Source of the DNA: Sabethes cyaneus
Lineage: Eukaryota > Arthropoda > Insecta > Diptera > Culicidae
Direction: 5' to 3'
Assembly (NCBI RefSeq): GCF_943734655.1
Contig: NC_071355.1
Coordinates: 73,617,449-73,681,448, forward strand
Length of the DNA: 64,000 nt
The number at the start of each line of letters is the position of its first letter. Position 1 is the first letter of the stretch. Both the position numbers and the translations under genes were made by a program. Positions 11,138 to 22,316 of this stretch are shown here, one piece after another. The notes beneath the pieces were generated by a model, which saw only the letters and a list, made by a program, of their open reading frames with translations, was not told where the DNA came from and did not search any database.

Positions 11138-11629
11138 TTTTCGTTTTTTTGCTCAGTAGATGTTCATTTGACTACAGCGCCTCAACGAAACAGAACTCGA
11201 CAGAGTACTGTGAGGGACAATTATAGAGTTAATTATCATCTACAGCAGCAGTTCCCAACCTTTTTCGGTTTGCGAACCCCGTGGCGGTTTCCCTATACTA
11301 TTCTGCAGCGAACTAAAGTTTTGGCGAACCCCCATTTGGGAAACGCTGATCTACAGTATTGTTGAAAAAAGTATAGTTTTATTTAGTATAGTTTTTTGTA
11401 TTTATGGCGCTATGTGGCTGCTACTCCGTTGCAAAAAGAGCATTCATTTGGCTACCAACGGGGTAGCAGCCGCATAGTGTCGTAAATACAAAAGATAAAA
11501 CTACACTTTCGTCAACAATATTGTAGATAATAATCAACTCTACAATTGCCCTTTACACTATTTTTTCGAATTCCGTTTCGCTGATGCGCTGTAGTCAAAT
11601 GAGCATCTACTGAGCAAAAACCCGAAAAT
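11137..11629. mobile_element. Foldback MITE, ends TTTTTGCTCAGTAGATG
   Basis: Left TTTTTTTGCTCAGTAGATG plus CATTTGACTACAGCGC is mirrored on the right (reverse complement TTTTTGCTCAGTAGATG plus CATTTGACTACAGCGC). The mirror continues inward through a TTATCATCTACA segment and a GCTACTCCGTTG / CAACGGGGTAGC pair. Non-coding. It was later hit by a short hAT-type MITE (11246-11348). Confidence 0.75.
11246..11348. mobile_element. Short hAT-type MITE with perfect 8-bp TSD
   Basis: 103 bp. Ends CAGCAGTTCCCAA and (reverse complement of the right end) CAGCGTTTCCCAA match at 11 of 13 positions. Exact 8-bp duplications ATCTACAG lie at 11238-11245 and 11349-11356. The 8-bp duplication and CAG-type end are hAT hallmarks. 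It is nested in the foldback MITE. Confidence 0.85.
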
Positions 11630-12185
11630 GAAGCCTAGTTGTACCAACATTTCTTTTCGGTGCTTGTGTACCAGTAACATGTCGCAAGACAGGCCCCAAG
11701 CAACCAAAAGTTCGAATTTCACTTAAGGAACAAACTTGAAAGTTCATATTTGATTCAAATTTAGTTCCGCAGAACTTTCTTGCTGAACAACCAGATACTA
11801 CATTTGTAAACCGAACTTCATTCTCATTAAAGTACCGTTAATATCTGTAGCAACTTGAAAGTCCAACATGCAGCTTGAAAGCTCAACATACAACTTGAAG
11901 GTAACTTGGAGTTCGGATAATGGTGTCTAAGGAAGGTTAACAAGCTTTATGTCTATGGAGGTATAGCTTGCTAAGCAGCTTTACTTGTAATTAACCGAAC
12001 TTCAAAGTTGCCTTGAGTTCCCTGCATAGAGCGCTAAGCAGCTTTTGAAGAAACTTTGGCAAAAGATTATAAAACAGCACTTGTAGTTCTATTTTTATAC
12101 TTTTCCATTTTCTACCTCCGCCTCCTCCTAACCTTTTGTAAAGTCAGTTCATGCGATTAAGATAGACCATTTAAAAAAAGCCTCA

Positions 12186-12275
12186 CTAACACCGACCGCT
12201 ACTGGATTTGAACCCGAGCGTTCCTCGTTGTGTGCCTATCCTGATGCATTGCGCCATCTCTGACGCCGCTAGTGA
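12186..12275 (-). repeat. tRNA-like head (possible SINE)
   Basis: The minus strand has a perfect pol III B-box-like GGTTCAAATCC and an A-box-like TGGCGCAATGCATCAGG about 35 nt upstream. The cloverleaf arms are imperfect, so this is a tRNA-derived repeat head rather than a functional tRNA gene. Confidence 0.55.
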
Positions 12276-12384
12276 TATGAATTTTGCCGATGAGTTGTTC
12301 CTAAGTGTAAGTTCGTTTCGGGGCTGTGATAAATGAGAAATTAGCACATCGAGTAAAAACGATGCAAATCGCATATTCCAGAAA

Positions 12385-12455
12385 CGGAGCAATGGTATGC
12401 GTCTAAGTTACCGAAAAGAAGTACTCGAGTTCAAATCCCCGAGGTTTATGTTGAT
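12385..12455 (+). repeat. tRNA-like segment, opposite orientation
   Basis: Plus strand carries GAGCAATGGTATGCGTC (A-box-like) and CGAGTTCAAATCCCCG (B-box-like) with a flanking pairable CTCG/CGAG. No complete acceptor stem. Together with 12186-12275 it makes a head-to-head pair of tRNA-like sequences. Confidence 0.45.
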
Positions 12456-12924
12456 GGTGTGTGGTAAGTTACAATAAATCAATATTTATAAAAAACAGTC
12501 GATTATTAACCGAAATTAAACACCTTAGTTAATGAGAAAATGTCATGAATCTGCAAAACAGGAAGAAGTGGGAAAATATTCCCCCAATCTTTTTTATTTT
12601 GAAAATTATTGGAGTTTTATTTTGGGCTGAACAGTGTTCTATATAGCGACTTAAGTGAACTTTTTGCGAACTTTCTAGTTCTGTTAGAAGTTACTTTGTA
12701 TTCCCTTCGAAGTTTAAACATCAAATACGAACTTGAAAGTACGGTTAATTACTTAAAAATGAAGTTGAATAGAGTTCTATTCATGATCATTTCGTTGGCT
12801 GATTAAGCCAAAAATCTCCTTTTATCGTAACTTTTGGTTACTTGGGGCCCCAAGAAAAAATGGCAAATGTCTTCAAATTTTTGTCACCAACCAGTACATT
12901 TAATGATCCTGATTGTCAGTGTTA

Positions 12925-13096
12925 TTACCATAGACTTGGTCTTTGCTACATTGACTGTAAGACCTACTGCCTGGGAGCTCGTTGCGGCTACGTCGAGATC
13001 ATTAAGTTGCTACATCGTTAGAGAAATCCAATCCTTCGGCAATCCTCGATGTGGTCTACGGTCAGTCGCTCCAGCTAATATCTCATTCATAACGAT
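12925..13096 (-). pseudogene. RTE-like RT fragment (left of the LOA insertion)
   Basis: The minus strand continues the RT frame of 17694-19372 through LTVNVAKTKSM, the RT motif that follows the active site. Positions 12943-13096 duplicate 17694-17847 (target duplication of the LOA element); 12925-12942 is sequence found only on this side. Similarity stops near 12925. Confidence 0.75.
12943..13096. repeat. 154-bp target-site duplication, left copy
   Basis: Differs from 17694-17847 at three positions. The copies flank the LOA element exactly: the left copy ends one base before the element's predicted ribozyme cleavage site, and the right copy begins directly after its tandem-repeat 3' tail. 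Confidence 0.85.
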
Positions 13097-13097
13097 A

Positions 13098-13222
13098 GGC
13101 TGGCAAATGAGTGAACATGTGCAAATATATCACCTCAGTTTTCTAACTCCTATCTCTACCTCCACGAGGTGCCGGCTGGGGTACGGTAGCCAAGGTTGGT
13201 TGTCGTATGCAGACAGAGAAGG
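13098..13222 (+). ncRNA. HDV-like self-cleaving ribozyme (LOA element 5' end)
   Basis: P1 GGCTGGC (13098-13104) pairs with GCCGGCT (13171-13177), including two G-U pairs. P3 ACC (13158-13160)/GGT (13168-13170) encloses the loop TCCACGA. GG after P1 can form P1.1 with CC of the loop. P4 TACGGTAGCCA (13182-13192)/TGGTTGTCGTA (13197-13207) is an 11-bp hairpin with three G-U pairs. The joiner TGCAGAC contains C-A-G-A, fitting the C-N-R-A rule. P2 TCTCT (13153-13157)/AGAGA (13215-13219) abuts P3. Strand order and spacing match the nested double pseudoknot. Cleavage would be before 13098, one base after the target duplication. LOA elements such as Baggins are known to carry such ribozymes. Confidence 0.85.
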
Positions 13223-13703
13223 TGGAACACTCGCCGTGTGGTTTCCGGCTACCTAATCATGCAGTTCGGCGCAGGTTTTTCGGAGGGCGCGGCTGCGGGG
13301 TGTGGGCACACCGGGAGAGAGTTATTTTCTCAGCTGGCTTAGCACAGAGAGAGAGAGACTCTTAATCGGTCTGTTTTACACAATCTGCAGTTACGCCCTT
13401 TGGCGGTTGGTGCCGAATTGTACGTTTGGGCAAAAATTGAGCCACGGGACCTGATCCTGCCGGGAGTCGGCAAATCAGGAGCCCCTAAGTCAAGGTCTAG
13501 CTCCGTGCCGATGACTGAATGGCTGGAGGGATGAAAACATGCCAGTCGCGAACGGAGTGCTTTGGGCATCTTGCCCCTACTGTGCCATGCAGGGCTCTGG
13601 TACGGTCGATCTTTGTTGTCTCTTGCGTTTCGTGGGAACATCATAGTAGTCCTGCCCAATTTCCCTTATGGGTTTTACGCCAAGTGCGTTCTGGCCAACT
13701 TAA

Positions 13704-16700
13704 TTGGTTTCGCTTACAATTTGCTGTCTGATCTGTGTTGGAGATTGTTTGTGCATATACTCCGCTAGTCAAATAGTTAGAGTCGCACAAATAAATCTTC
13801 AACACAAACGGGCAGCAAATTTGTATTTATGCGAAAAACTTTTTAATGGCTCTGTCACCATCGCATTGGTTCAGGAGTCATATTTTCGCAAGGGGTACTT
13901 TCATTCGACGGATATTAGAAACCAAAACTTTGCTGTTTTCAGCAAAACTGGTATGACAAATCCTCGTTTGATGCCGAGGGCATGCATATTGTTGCATAGG
14001 TCAATAAGTGCATGCCTTATCTCTGAGTTGACTACTCGAGATATTTGTGCAGTCACAGTAGAACTCGTCGTGGATGATGTCCATAGGCGCTATGTCTACT
14101 GTTCTGCATACTTACCACACGATGAACCGTCTCCCAGCGACGATTTCAGAAATGTGGTGAGATACTGCCTATCTAATGGACTTCCGCTCATTGTAGGCAG
14201 TGATGCCAATGCCCATCACATCATTTGGGGCAGCTCGGATATCAATCTGAGAGGCTCTGATTTGATGGAATATTTGAGTAGTACCAACCTTGGAATACTC
14301 AACATTGGCGATTGTCCAACTTTCATACGAGCTGGTAGAGAGGAAGTGTTAGATATAACACTCTGCTCTAACAGGATCAGTCATGAGTTGGCACAATCGC
14401 ATGTTTCAAATGAGACACCAATATCTGATCATTGCTTTATATATTTTGATCATTTGGGTGTCTCCTTGAACGCTGCAACCTTTCGCAATCCGAGATTTTC
14501 TGACTGGGAACTCTTTGAGAAGGAACTAGCAACGAAATTTCAAGGATTCGAACCGACGATTGAGTCATCGATCGACTTGGATGTGGCTGTAGATGTCACA
14601 ACATCTTTTATTGCGGAAGCTTTTGAAGTAGCTTGCCCGCTAAAAACTATTAAAACGACTAGAGGAACACCATGGTGGAACTCTCATCTCGCGGAACTAA
14701 AGAAACGACGCAGGAGAGCGTGGAATAGACGTCGGAGGGATGGCGTGGAGCCTTTCAAGCAGGCCCGGAAAGCCTATGCAAAGGCTCTACGATCTTCAGC
14801 ACGCACGAGCTGGCACAGGTTCTGTAGCAACGTTTCCAGTTTCGGCGAGGCATGTCGACTTAATAAAATAATGTCAAAATCGAAAGATTATCAGGTTAAT
14901 AACATTCGAAGTTCGAACGGTGAATACTGTTCGAATGACAATGAAATCCTGGAATGTCTCTTTTATAGTCACTTTCCGGGCTGTGTGGAACCTGAAGTTC
15001 GAAACGATCCAGAAATCGTTTTAGGTGGCTTAGACTCATGGGCTTTTGCTCGGAGACTTGTCACAACTGAAGCGATTGAGTGGGCCGTGAACAGCTTCTC
15101 TCCATACAAATCTCCTGGAACAGATGGAATATACCCTATTCTACTGCAGAAAGGATTCAAGTACTTCAAACACATTCTGAGAAGGATGTTTGTGTGTAGT
15201 ATTGCTATTGGGTACATCCCAACTCAATGGCGTGAAATAACCATTAAGTTTATTCCTAAAGGTGGACGCGCGACATACGAGCAAGCCAAAAGTTTTAGAC
15301 CAATCAGTCTAACGTCTTTCTTGCTTAAATCACTTGAGCGGATTGTTGATCACCACATCCGCGAAACAAGCTTAGTAGAAGTTCCTCTTCATTCAGCACA
15401 ACATGCTTATCAAAGTGGCAAGTCTACAACCACTTTATTACATGATGTGGTGGATAAAATTGAGGTTGCTTTTTCACAAAAAGAATCTTGCTTAGGAACT
15501 TTTTTGGATATTGAAGGCGCGTTTGATAACGTATCTTTCGCTTCCATTTTGGAGGCTGCTCGTTAGCATAATGTGCCTTCAATAATCATAAAGTGGATAG
15601 AACAAATGCTTAGTAACCGATTGCTTTTTTCGTCCTTACGGCAAGCAAGCATTTGGAAGCAAAGTGTTTGTGGATGTCCACAAGGTGGCGTTCTCTCGCC
15701 TCTCTTATGGAACCTTGTGGCGGATGGCCTACTGAGGAAACTCAATGGTCTAGGCTATCCGTCATATGGTTTTGCGGATGACTATCTCATCCTAGTAGTT
15801 GGAGAGTGCATAAGCACATTATTTGACTTAATGCAGCAGGCACTACGCGTCGTGGAAACGTGGTGCCAAGAAACTGCACTTTCGGTAAATCCGAGCAAAA
15901 CATCTATCGTCTTATTTTCAAGACGTAGAAATACCAATGGAGCTCGCGCTCTGCGCTTTTACGATTCGGATGTTGATGTTGTGAACGAAGTGAAGTACGT
16001 GGGGTTGATTCTCAACTCCAAGCTTGACTGGTCCACAAATATTGATTTCCGAATTAAAAAAGCGTGCATGGCCTTTGGGCAATGTAGACGAGCAATTGGC
16101 AACTCTTGGGGGCTTAAACCCAAATACATACACTGGTTATGGTTATACACGGTCGTTGTCAGACCAATACTGGCGTATGGTTGTCTTTAATGGTGGCAGA
16201 GAGGGGAAGTTGTGACTGTCCAGACAAAGCTAAACCATCTTCAAAGGATGTGTTTAATGGCAATGTCTGGTGCATTTACTACAACTCCTACTGCCGCCCT
16301 AGAAGCTATTTTCAATATTAAACCTCTACACTCCCACCTGAAGCAAGAGGCACTAATATGTGCTTATCGACTACACGCGATTGGCCTTTGGCAGTCTGTG
16401 GACGGTTCCACTGGTCATACTCGATTGTGGTCGCAAATTGTTGCTGAGGACAAGTTTGCCCTTGCTCCTAGCGATGTAACGGTCATGCGTACTTTCCCGT
16501 ATAGGACTTTCTCAAGCGACTTTCCTCCTAGAGAGGATTGGATGTCAGGCTACATGGAAAGGAAAATTTCCGACTATGTGGTCTGTTATACCGATGGTTC
16601 CTTGTACGAAGGTCGCGGGTACGCGGGTGCTGGTGTTTACTGCCGTGAGCTGGAATTGGAGGAATCCTATTCGTTGGGTAGTTACTGCACCGTTTTTCAA

Positions 16701-17417
16701 GCTAAAATCTTTGCAATTATGTGCGGAGCTCAGTTTGCACTTCAAAAAGAACTGATAGGCAAGATTATCTACTTCTGTTCTGACAGTCAAGCCGCTATAA
16801 AAGCCCTTTGTGCGGCTAATTCTAAATCTAAAACAGTCATCGCCTGCCACACCCAATTAGAAGAACTAAGCATTCTAAATGCCGTTCGTCTGGTTTGGGT
16901 TCCTGGCCATTCTGGTATAACCGGAAATGAATGGGCTGATGAACTAGCAAGATCTGGAGCAGAAAAGTCGGTTTTCGGACCGGAACCTGCTTTACCAATT
17001 GCGGCATGTTGGATAAAACAAAAGATTCGATCTTGGTTTTCATCTGAACATGTACGTTATTGGGAAAATCTTGAAACTTGTCGTCAAACGAAAAGTTTCA
17101 TTGTTAAGCCTTGTGAGAAGGTTGCGAAATTTCTTTTGCAACACTCAAAGGTAAATTTCAGTATTCTTGTCAGATCACTGACTGGTCACTGCAGACTAAA
17201 TTATCACATGGCTACGATTCAGAGAGCTGAATCGTTTCATTGTAATTTATGTGAAACCGACTACGGTACAACATATCACGTAATTTGCAACTGTCGTGCA
17301 GCAGCACAATTGTGTCATAGGATCTTTTTATCCTACGTCTTAAATGAATCGGATTTTAGGAAACTAAAATTACGAGACATTTTGATGTTCCTTACCGAAA
17401 GCGGTATTGAGCTATAA
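13704..17417 (+). pseudogene. LOA-type EN-RT-RNase H polyprotein, two in-frame stops
   Basis: One frame of about 1237 codons, with TAG at 15564-15566 and TAA at 16188-16190. The AP-endonuclease spans residues about 25-260 (INLQHKRAAN, VQESYF, GSDANAHH, SDH). The RT spans about 450-830, with FLDIEGAFDN near 600 and the active site GFADD near 688. RNase H spans about 955-1095 (CYTDGS, CSDSQAAIKAL, GHSGITGNEWADELA), but the second catalytic acid is Lys in VFQAKIFAI where Glu is expected. A CX2CX8HX4C finger lies near residues 1178-1197. The protein would nick target DNA and reverse-transcribe the element's RNA. The first Met shown is uncertain; homology begins near residue 25. No frameshift, only nonsense changes. 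Confidence 0.9.
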
Positions 17418-17693
17418 GCTCTTATTTATCATGAGTATACCCCCCAGGGGGTGTACTTTTGATAAGTTAACTACCAAGGATTGCAGTATCCCCTCGGGGG
17501 TACAAAAATCTCTCGGTATATATATGTTTGTATTTGTCCATATTCCTCATCCTCCCCTTCCTATTCCTCCTGTTTTCCTTCCCGTCCTCATCAGGTAAAT
17601 GATGACACGGGCAAGATGGGCAAGGCACAAATCTTCCACATGATTGTGAGGAACGTGCTGCTCGAGCCAAAGATGCTGATACCTGATACCTGA

Positions 17694-17847
17694 TTGCTAC
17701 ATTAACTGTAAGACCTACTGCCTGGGAGCTCGTTGCGGCTACGTCGAGATCATTAAGTTGCTCCATCGTTAGAGAAATCCAATCCTTCGGCAATCCTCGA
17801 TGTGGTCTACGATCAGTCGCTCCAGCTAATATCTCATTCATAACGAT
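17694..17847. repeat. 154-bp target-site duplication, right copy
   Basis: Near-identical to 12943-13096, with three mismatches. On this side the minus-strand RT frame (VMNEILAGATD ... LTVNVA) runs into the duplication from the right, whereas on the left side it runs out of it. That polarity shows a true insertion duplication rather than two unrelated repeats. Confidence 0.85.
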
Positions 17848-18765
17848 GAGAAACAGCACCGGTGATAAAATGGAACCCTGCCTCACATCAACAGTAACAC
17901 TTATAGGGTCGTACAAGATTGTGCAATACCTTGTACGAGAATGCTTCATACTGAGCCTGAAAAGGCGGTCAAACGCCTTTTCAAAGTCAACAAGTCAACA
18001 ACAAACACTCTGTCATTTGAGACTCGAAAGAGTTGTTCAAAATGTTCAATCCATCGCTTATGCTGTTCTGTACGGTCAGTTAGTAACTGTCCAACACTAT
18101 CCTTGAGCGACAACGGATATCACCATTGGCGGCGGTGATTTCTCCTTCGTCGGCTAGGGAGTTAGTCCAGGGCCTCTTGTCCCGCCTCCAAGATCGTCCA
18201 ACAGCTTTCTCCAATTCGACATATCCTACGGGCAGCTGTCTTCGTTGTTCAATACTGGCTTTTGCCTCTCTCCGCTCGTCGATCTTCCTCCAAGTTTCAT
18301 CCGAAATCCACTCCCTCCGCTTGCTACGCACTTTGCCGAGGGTGTCGTCACTGCTCGTGGAGAAGGCGTTCATGATTCCGGTCCATTGGTCTTGGACCAG
18401 GGGGCAACTCCTAGTCTCGGGATTCAAGTTGTTCGACAAAGGCCCTTTTCACCTCAGGATTCTCCAACCGGCGGACGTCGCACGCAAACGTACCCCAGCG
18501 ATAACAAGATGATGGTCTGATGCAATATCAGCGCGGTGTTTTTTGCGTATAGCAAGAAGGCTCCTTCTCCACTTTCAGCTGATGCAGATGTGGTCAATTT
18601 GGTTTTCTGTTCGGCCGTCGCGGGAAACTCACGTGACCTTCCGTGCTGGTCTATGGGGGAAGAGCGATCCACCTATAATGACCGTGTTGTTCTTATCCCA
18701 AATTCTGAAAACAGGTTCCCGTTTTCCCTCATCCCTCCTAGGCCATCGCGTCCCATGACCAAGCA

Positions 18766-19065
18766 TGGCACGATCACTTTGACTCAATTTACATGCATTT
18801 GACAGTATCGTCTCAGTCAAGCAAAATTTGACAAAGTTTTATATGGGACATTTGTAGAATTAGTTATTATCTACAATTTTGCAGAATAAAGTTTTGCTGT
18901 ATCTTTTGTAGCACCCTAAATACAAAAGATACAGCTCAACTTTATTCAGAAAAGTTGTAGATAATAACTAGTTCTTCAATCGTCCCATATAAAACTTTTT
19001 CAAATTCAGCTTGACTGAGACGGCACTGTCAAATGAAAGTGAATTGAGTCAAAGTGATTGTGCCA
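18766..19065. mobile_element. Foldback MITE, ends TGGCACGATCACTTTGACTC
   Basis: About 300 bp and palindromic over most of its length. The left end TGGCACGATCACTTTGAC mirrors the right end GTCAAAGTGATTGTGCCA, and the mirror continues through AAAGTTTTATATGGGAC and TAGTTATTATCTACAA to a centre near TTTGTAGCACCC. It interrupts the endonuclease frame of the RTE-like copy. Confidence 0.8.
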
Positions 19066-19372
19066 TCCCTGCCCACGACGCGTTCGAGTTGTTTCAAGTT
19101 GTTTGAGCCAAGCTTTGCGTTGAAGTTACCCAAGTGGATTTGTACGTCCCCCTTCAAAATTTTCTCAAGCAAATGTTCAGCTGGCTGTAGAAACTCTCTT
19201 GCAGGTCTGGAACATCTGTTGAATAACACTGGATTGCAGTAAGGTCTCTAACCCTTATTCTAAATTCTTTCGATCCACATTTTATCAAGGCCACTTGTGT
19301 CCCTGGGCTTAGTGCGAATCCAACTTCTCTTTCTCGAGCAGCATTTTTACCTCGTATGCTAGAGTAGAGCAA

Positions 19373-20150
19373 AGCTTGCTAGAATGTGTCTTGTGTTCGC
19401 CAGTATCGAGCCATGTTCAATTATTCTTTCATTTCCGGTAACTTTTGTTCCTTTCGGCTACAGTAGGTTGTTAGTTTAAGGTCCCTATCTCGCGGATGAG
19501 GCTGCCATCTTTTATTTTGTTGGGGGATTTAACTACTTTGTCCACTAATTTGAACTTTTGTAGTAAAGGCTGCCATCTTAGATATGGGTGGGAGCCACTA
19601 TTCCCCCTTCCCTGTCGGTCATAAAATGAAAATTGCATTTTATCCATTTTATGAAAATAATCTGTCTCTCTTTCATCTAAGCCCCATAAGCGTCGTCTGT
19701 ATATTCAATTCAGCTCGGCTTAAGATTGTTCTAGAATTATTACATTTCAATAAATCAACCACGCAAAACATTTCAGTTCTCAACTATGTACCTGGTATAT
19801 TTCCACGCCAGGGTAGAAAAGAATCACGTATTCAATCATTTTCGTCTGCTTGATATCAGAAGTGAAGTCTAGTCTAATGTGAGCTTCCAGAAAGTGGGTA
19901 ATACTGCGTTTTTTGTGATATCATTATTGTCCATGCATAATGTACTGTCGAGTTGCGCTATTTGGTACATCGCATTGATCCGATCGAAACTCACAAAAAA
20001 ATTTCAATGTAATTTCGAATAGCCATAATTTTGTGTCAATTTTATGGTGCTATATTGATCTAAGGAAACATGTGAAACCTTACTTGGTTTTTAATATCTC
20101 AAAACTGAACACATTGAAGTTGGTTCATTTTTGGATATCTTGTTGACCAA
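19373..20150. other. Interval without recognisable gene
   Basis: No repeat ends or motifs recognised. An 89-codon frame at 19584-19853 has no family resemblance. Confidence 0.4.
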
Positions 20151-20405
20151 TTGCATGCACTTTTTAGGGAAATTATCGAATCACCGAACTTTCTATGCCG
20201 TAAGTCTACGGTAACTGGTGCAGTCTGGCCTGTAGCACCGTCTTGTTGGAAAAAAGGTCATCGCTATCAAATTCATCAGGTTTTGGGAAGAAAAAGTTGG
20301 TCGACAGCGCTATCGCGAGCTCACCAATGGCTGTACTCTTACGACTTTCTTCATTTTTAATAAATTGCGGGCCAAACCGGTACACCAAGGTTTTGGATTT
20401 GGTTG
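20151..20405 (-). pseudogene. Tc1/mariner-type (ITm) transposase fragment, catalytic half
   Basis: The minus strand gives RFGPQFIKNEESRK and ELAIALSTNFFFPKPDEFDSDDLF. I read this as the stretch between the second and third catalytic acids of an ITm transposase, where an F-W-x-G-L-W ... F-F-x-P ... D-D-L-W pattern is usual. Stops and frame changes follow. No inverted repeats are seen around it. Confidence 0.5.
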
Positions 20406-22316
20406 TTACCAATTATGACAATTCTTTTTGTTTATATACCCGTTCAACCAGAAATGCGGAGATGAGGATGAAAAGGACTTATCGTTTGAAAATCGATTGT
20501 CACTGTGGAACACTGGTTATTACATCGGCAATATCTTTTTCACTATGCTCCGTGCGCAGTATTGTAAGTGACCCAATATCGAGTACAAAGTTGCTTAGTT
20601 GTCAAAGATTTGACTTTTTATTTAAATTCAAATATGGTCAGTCACTGTCTAGTATCCACTTTTGATAGATCTATAATAACTAAGATTTTAATTGCATTTG
20701 CCTTAAATATACCATAAATTATATTGTCGATAATAGAATGCATTGAATTTCTATCGTTTCAATTGTAAGATTTAAATATGACTTTTTCGTCGGGTAAGTT
20801 TGTAACGTTTTCACTCAAATGAACAGAAGTGAAGAAACCCAACATGACGGTTAGAGCACACAGATGAATGAAACGGATGCACCGAGAGCTGTAGATTTTT
20901 TGTGAAGTTAAAGTTTGAGAGGCTCAGAAGCTGTTACGAATACATAGTTTCCGATCCGGTGGTAGAGAGCTTAGAACTCTAGCTTACTTCCCCGTCATCT
21001 AAGGTTCGTCAATGCTCCCTGTAAGAAAGGATGGTGAGAGCTAGGCTGTGATATGAATCTTTTATTGCATTTATCTTATTTTCAAGCAATTCACAGGTTA
21101 TAAGCCTGCTTTTCCTCTTTTTTTTGTGAGACGCACTGCAGAGGCTTTGATTTTTGGTAAACGAATCCGTGAAGATTTTACGCTATCAAAGGAACATTTA
21201 TTCGTTTTTTTTTCTTGCCTGTTCCTTATAACAGATCCGTCCTACTGCAGTTTGATTTGCTCTTCAACATATTTGCTGTTGCTCGTTTTCGCACAGCATC
21301 CGTTGGTTGGACGGTGATATCACAATGGGCGAACGTTGCGTTGGGCTGAATGTGCTTAACCATGCATAATGTATCCACTCGATTTCATTCTTGGATTACA
21401 TGCAGCTCCTGGTAAGCCAGTTTAGTGAGACTAAAGTAGAAGTGAAGCGTAATAGTGCTGCAAACGAAACGCAATACGTCTGTAATCGGCCAAATTGTTA
21501 GAATGTTCACGAACTCACGAAGCACCATATGCTGTGAAATCAGGTCTGATATGTGTTTGAAGTCTTTTTATATGTGATTTCCTAGTTTTTTCTTACTTGG
21601 TTCTTACATCACACAGAATTTTCGTACTTAGTTTTTGTGTTCGAACATGAGAAAATTTAGGTTTAGAGCAGAGAAAACGGTACAAAAACGTGAAACTATT
21701 TTCCAACCAAAAAATTGCTTAGTTTTAGTGCCGGTTACAATAAATCTAATTAATTTCACACAAATAACTAACAGGCACAGCACACTGCACACTACACGTC
21801 TGTACACATGTTGGCCAAATTTGTCACTACGATTGTCCATTGTGCAACGGTGCATTTTCTACACAAGGGGATCACTTTTCCAATGTGCTCGACCTGTGAC
21901 ATAATTGCATATTGATTGTAAACTCTATTCGATTCTCGTTGCTTTGCTTTATAATACATCCCTTCTCTCTCTCCGCTTAACCCTCCTATCCCCCCCTCTA
22001 CCTTCAAACTTCAATTGGAGCCTTAAGTGCTAATATACCATGACATGAGAAAACAAGTTTCTCGACCGACCCGCTCGTCCTTGAGCGGATCCTTTGGCTC
22101 TATGCAGCAGCCCAACTCTCGGGCCCGGGCGGACAGGGTCTGTCATGCATGCAAGCAGCAGTCCAGCAGAGAGCGTTCGCTTACACATGCTTATTGTATA
22201 CATATTTTATTTATGCGACCAGAACTGCGGCACTTTCGCGAACGCCATTCGAAGCCAGCCGGGATTACCGCTTAAGCGTGTAACAATCTTCGCAGAAATC
22301 GTTTATCGTTGCCGTT
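20406..22316. other. Interval without recognisable gene
   Basis: Mostly unique-looking AT-rich DNA. A GC-richer patch at 22060-22270 (with GGGCCCGGGCGGACAGG and several GCAG words) has no reading frame I can support. It could be regulatory, but no direct evidence says so. Confidence 0.35.

Larger units (their letters stand above)
11692..12849. mobile_element. TIR element, ends GGCCCCAAG(C/T)AACCAAAAGTT
   Basis: Left GGCCCCAAGCAACCAAAAG and reverse-complemented right GGCCCCAAGTAACCAAAAG match at all but one position. Internal AACTTGAAAGTTC-like words recur in both halves (11730-11890, 12710-12740). No transposase. Two tRNA-like segments lie inside (12186-12275 and 12385-12455). About 1.16 kb; target duplication not resolved. 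Confidence 0.7.
13098..17693 (+). mobile_element. LOA-clade (Lian-like) non-LTR retrotransposon, full length
   Basis: 4.6 kb, bounded by a 154-bp direct repeat. It carries, in order, a 5' HDV-like ribozyme, about 480 bp of leader without an ORF1/gag frame, one long endonuclease-RT-RNase H frame, and a 3' tail ending in GATACCTGATACCTGAT. The size, single-ORF structure and RNase H domain agree with what I know of Lian from Aedes aegypti. Two in-frame stops make this copy defective. It sits in an older RTE-like copy lying on the other strand. Confidence 0.9.
17694..19372 (-). pseudogene. RTE-like endonuclease/RT copy, target of the LOA insertion
   Basis: On the minus strand, from right to left: endonuclease remnants (LEKILKGDVQIHLGNFNAKLG near 19080-19180; a SDHHLV-like end near 18450-18520), a linker (SKRREWISDETWRKIDERREAKA and RRDKRPWTNSLADEGE, 18080-18440), then RT (DVRQGSILSPVLFLIVMNEILAG, 17780-17940). 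Frames change several times. It is a different subfamily from the copy at 29.5 kb. A foldback MITE (18766-19065) interrupts the endonuclease, and the LOA element interrupts the RT. Confidence 0.8.

Noticed and set aside
12186..12275. Functional tRNA gene
   Set aside because: A and B boxes are present, but the acceptor and anticodon arms do not pair properly; better read as a tRNA-derived repeat.
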